This document shows positions 61,970 to 64,000 of a DNA stretch of 64,000 nt, in pieces. A program made the translations under genes and the position numbers. Within the stretch, counting starts at the first letter, position 1, and each line of letters starts with the position of its first letter. The stretch lies in assembly GCA_033794685.1 (NCBI GenBank), contig JARAYZ010000002.1. One strand, 5' to 3'. The stretch comes from Lentzea sp033794685. Lineage in GTDB: Bacteria > Actinomycetota > Actinomycetes > Mycobacteriales > Pseudonocardiaceae. The notes under the pieces were generated by a model, which saw only the letters and a list, made by a program, of their open reading frames with translations, searched no databases and was not told the DNA's origin.

Positions 61970-64000
61970 ATGTCCGACCTGAACCGGCGGCAGCTCATGA
62001 AGCTCGGCGCGGGAGCCGTGCTGACGCAGGCGGGGTGGACGGCCACCGGTACCTCCTCGGCGGCACCCGAGGAGGTGCGGGCGGCGAACGACCTCGCGCT
62101 CTGGTACGACCGCCCGGCCGGCAATGACTGGCTGCGCGCGCTGCCGGTGGGCAACGGGCGGCTCGGCGCGATGGTGTTCGGCAACACCGACATCGAACGC
62201 CTGCAGCTCAACGAGGACACGGTCTGGGCAGGGGGTCCGCACGACTACAGCAACCCACGCGGTGCCGGATCCCTGGCCCAGATCCGGCAGCTCGTGTTCT
62301 CGAACCAGTGGACGCAGGCGCAGTCGCTGATCGACCAGACGATGCTGGGCAGCCCGGCCGGTCAGCTCGCCTACCAGCCGGTGGGCGACCTGCGGCTGAC
62401 GTTGCCGTCCGGAACCGCGAGCGGGTACCAGCGCACGCTCGACCTCACGACGGCGACGACCGCGGTCGGCTACGTGGTGAACGGCGTGCGCCACCGGCGG
62501 GAGGTGTTCGCCAGCGCGCCGGACCAGGTGATCGTCGTGCGCCTGACCGCGGAGACGCCGGGCTCGGTCTCCTTCACCGCGTCGTTCGGCTCACCGCAGC
62601 GCACGACGACGTCCAGCCCGGACGCCACGACCATCGCGCTGGACGGGATCTCCGGCACCCAGCGGGGAATCGCGGGCACCGTGCGGTTCCTCGCACTGGC
62701 CAGGGCGGTGGCCGAGGGCGGCACCGTCACCAGTTCGGCGGGGACGGTGCGGGTGAGCGGCGCCGACGCCGTCACCGTGCTGATCTCCATCGGCACCAGC
62801 TACGTCGACTTCCGGACCGTCAACGGCGACTACCAGGGCATCGCCCGCAGCCGTCTGAGCGCCGCGCAGGGCCGCTCCTTCGACACCCTGCGAGCACGGC
62901 ACGTAGCCGACCACCAGGCGTTGTTCGGGCGCGTGACGCTCGACGTGGGGCGGACGGCGGCGGCCGACCAGCCGACCGACGTCCGGATCAGCAGGCACGC
63001 GAGCACGTCCGACCCGCAGTTCGCCGCGCTGCTCTTCCAGTACGGCCGCTACCTGCTGATCTCGTCGTCGCGGCCCGGCACGCAACCGGCGAACCTGCAG
63101 GGCATCTGGAACGACCAGATGGCGCCGTCGTGGGACTCGAAGTACACGATCAACGCCAACCTGCCGATGAACTACTGGCCGGCGGACACCACCAACCTCG
63201 GTGAGTGCTTCCAGCCGGTGTTCCGCATGGTCAACGACCTCACCATCACCGGCGCGCGCACCGCCCAGGTCCAGTACGGAGCGCGCGGCTGGGTCACCCA
63301 CCACAACACCGACGCCTGGCGCGGCACCTCGGTCGTCGACTTCGCGGCGGCGGGCATGTGGCAGACGGGTGGGGCGTGGCTCTCGACGCTGATCTGGGAC
63401 CACTACCGGTTCACCGGGGACGTGGACTTCCTGCGCACGTACTACCCGGCGCTCAAGGGATGCGCGCAGTTCTTCCTCGACACGCTCGTCACCGAGCCGA
63501 GCCTCGGGCACCTCGTCACCAACCCGTCGAACTCGCCGGAGCTCAACCACCACGCCAACGCGTCGGTGTGCGCCGGGCCGACGATGGACACGCAGATCCT
63601 GCGCGACCTCTTCGACGGCTGCGCGAGCGCGTCCGAGGTGCTGGGCGTCGACACCGACTTCCGCGCACAGGTGCGGTCTGCGCGCCAGCGGCTCGCCCCG
63701 ACGAAGGTCGGGTCGCGCGGCAACGTCGTGGAATGGCTCTACGACTGGGTGGAGACGGAACCGAACCACCGGCACGTCTCGCACCTGTACGGCCTGCACC
63801 CGAGCAACCAGATCACCAGGCGCGGCACGCCCGCACTGCACACGGCCGCACGCCGCACCCTCGAACTGCGCGGTGACGCGGGCACGGGGTGGTCCCTCGC
63901 CTGGAAGATCAACTACTGGGCACGGCTGGAGGAGGGATCGCGGGCGCACGACCTGCTGCGGTCCCTGGTGACGACCGACCGCCTGGCGCCCAACATGTTC
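61970..64000 (+). CDS. GH95 alpha-L-fucosidase/galactosidase-type enzyme (runs off window)
   Basis: At least 677 residues with no stop by 64000; family members have 750-850. A Tat- or Sec-like start NRRQLMKLGAGAVLTQAG is followed by the N-terminal beta-domain LALWYDRPAGNDWLRALPVGNGRLGAMVFG (family signature) and the (alpha/alpha)6 barrel. Family motifs seen include NLPMNYWPADTTNL (catalytic Asn positions), NPSNSPEL (catalytic Glu position), HRHVSHLYGLHPSNQI and GDAGTGWSLAWKINYWARL (catalytic Asp). CTGGAGG precedes the ATG. Suggests the locus handles fucosylated or L-galactosylated xyloglucan/xylan. Confidence 0.92.
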   Translation, partial: MSDLNRRQLMKLGAGAVLTQAGWTATGTSSAAPEEVRAANDLALWYDRPAGNDWLRALPVGNGRLGAMVFGNTDIERLQLNEDTVWAGGPHDYSNPRGAGSLAQIRQLVFSNQWTQAQSLIDQTMLGSPAGQLAYQPVGDLRLTLPSGTASGYQRTLDLTTATTAVGYVVNGVRHRREVFASAPDQVIVVRLTAETPGSVSFTASFGSPQRTTTSSPDATTIALDGISGTQRGIAGTVRFLALARAVAEGGTVTSSAGTVRVSGADAVTVLISIGTSYVDFRTVNGDYQGIARSRLSAAQGRSFDTLRARHVADHQALFGRVTLDVGRTAAADQPTDVRISRHASTSDPQFAALLFQYGRYLLISSSRPGTQPANLQGIWNDQMAPSWDSKYTINANLPMNYWPADTTNLGECFQPVFRMVNDLTITGARTAQVQYGARGWVTHHNTDAWRGTSVVDFAAAGMWQTGGAWLSTLIWDHYRFTGDVDFLRTYYPALKGCAQFFLDTLVTEPSLGHLVTNPSNSPELNHHANASVCAGPTMDTQILRDLFDGCASASEVLGVDTDFRAQVRSARQRLAPTKVGSRGNVVEWLYDWVETEPNHRHVSHLYGLHPSNQITRRGTPALHTAARRTLELRGDAGTGWSLAWKINYWARLEEGSRAHDLLRSLVTTDRLAPNMF

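Overview
The window is a GC-rich, gene-dense actinomycete chromosome segment. Many genes start with GTG or TTG, neighbouring genes often overlap by ATGA or GTGA, and several promoters look leaderless. CebR-type regulation, large secreted glycoside hydrolases with ricin, CBM2 and carbohydrate-binding tails, an AA10 LPMO, a snapalysin and a SigE-family sigma factor together suggest a saprophytic soil actinomycete, probably of the Pseudonocardiaceae (Lentzea/Saccharothrix type). The family-level placement is inference. I saw no tRNA, rRNA, CRISPR array or insertion sequence.

1-2.5 kb: an OmpR-type two-component operon (response regulator cut by the window edge) and a small unknown gene. 2.8-8.9 kb: a run of CtaG/CopD fusion, copper P-type ATPase, MFS transporter and GH88-like protein, the last three joined by 4-nt overlaps. 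8.9-13.2 kb: acyl-CoA dehydrogenase, tandem-domain CoA-transferase and acyl-CoA synthetase. 13.2-15.4 kb: a metal-type ABC importer. 15.6-18.1 kb: MDR oxidoreductase, MerR regulator and an unknown membrane protein. 18.1-20.8 kb: a rearrangement scar in which a beheaded LAL regulator and a beheaded catechol 1,2-dioxygenase meet head to head. 20.9-28.6 kb: a short Clp ATPase, GlsB-like protein, acyltransferase, NarL-type two-component pair, VOC protein, aldo/keto reductase and a frameshifted HIT protein. 28.6-34.8 kb: snapalysin, a SigE-family sigma factor with its membrane partner, and a large subtilase. 34.8-38.6 kb: an ABC exporter beside a two-component pair. 38.6-43.6 kb: Gfo/Idh/MocA oxidoreductase, ThuA-like protein, a frameshifted GNAT, and a TetR/SDR/DapB-like group with an operator in the promoter. 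43.7-48.9 kb: a CebR-box-controlled LPMO, a YtrA-like GntR/ABC operon with a perfect palindrome, and a beta-lactamase-fold hydrolase.

49.0-64.0 kb begins with a VOC protein and is otherwise a plant-polysaccharide utilisation locus. It has a CUT1 ABC importer (lipoprotein and two permeases, no ATPase), an enolase-superfamily sugar-acid enzyme, LacI and FCD-GntR regulators, a beta-helix/ricin enzyme, a GH10-CBM2 xylanase, a GH43 enzyme and a GH95 enzyme that runs off the window. The importer operon and the beta-helix gene have nearly identical -35/-10 promoters carrying the same GTnnnAC repeats. This suggests one regulator, most likely the FCD-GntR, coordinates uptake and degradation.

Three genes (LAL, HIT, GNAT) carry apparent frameshifts. 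Each could be real decay or a base-call error. All functions below are inferred from reading the sequence; no database search was run.
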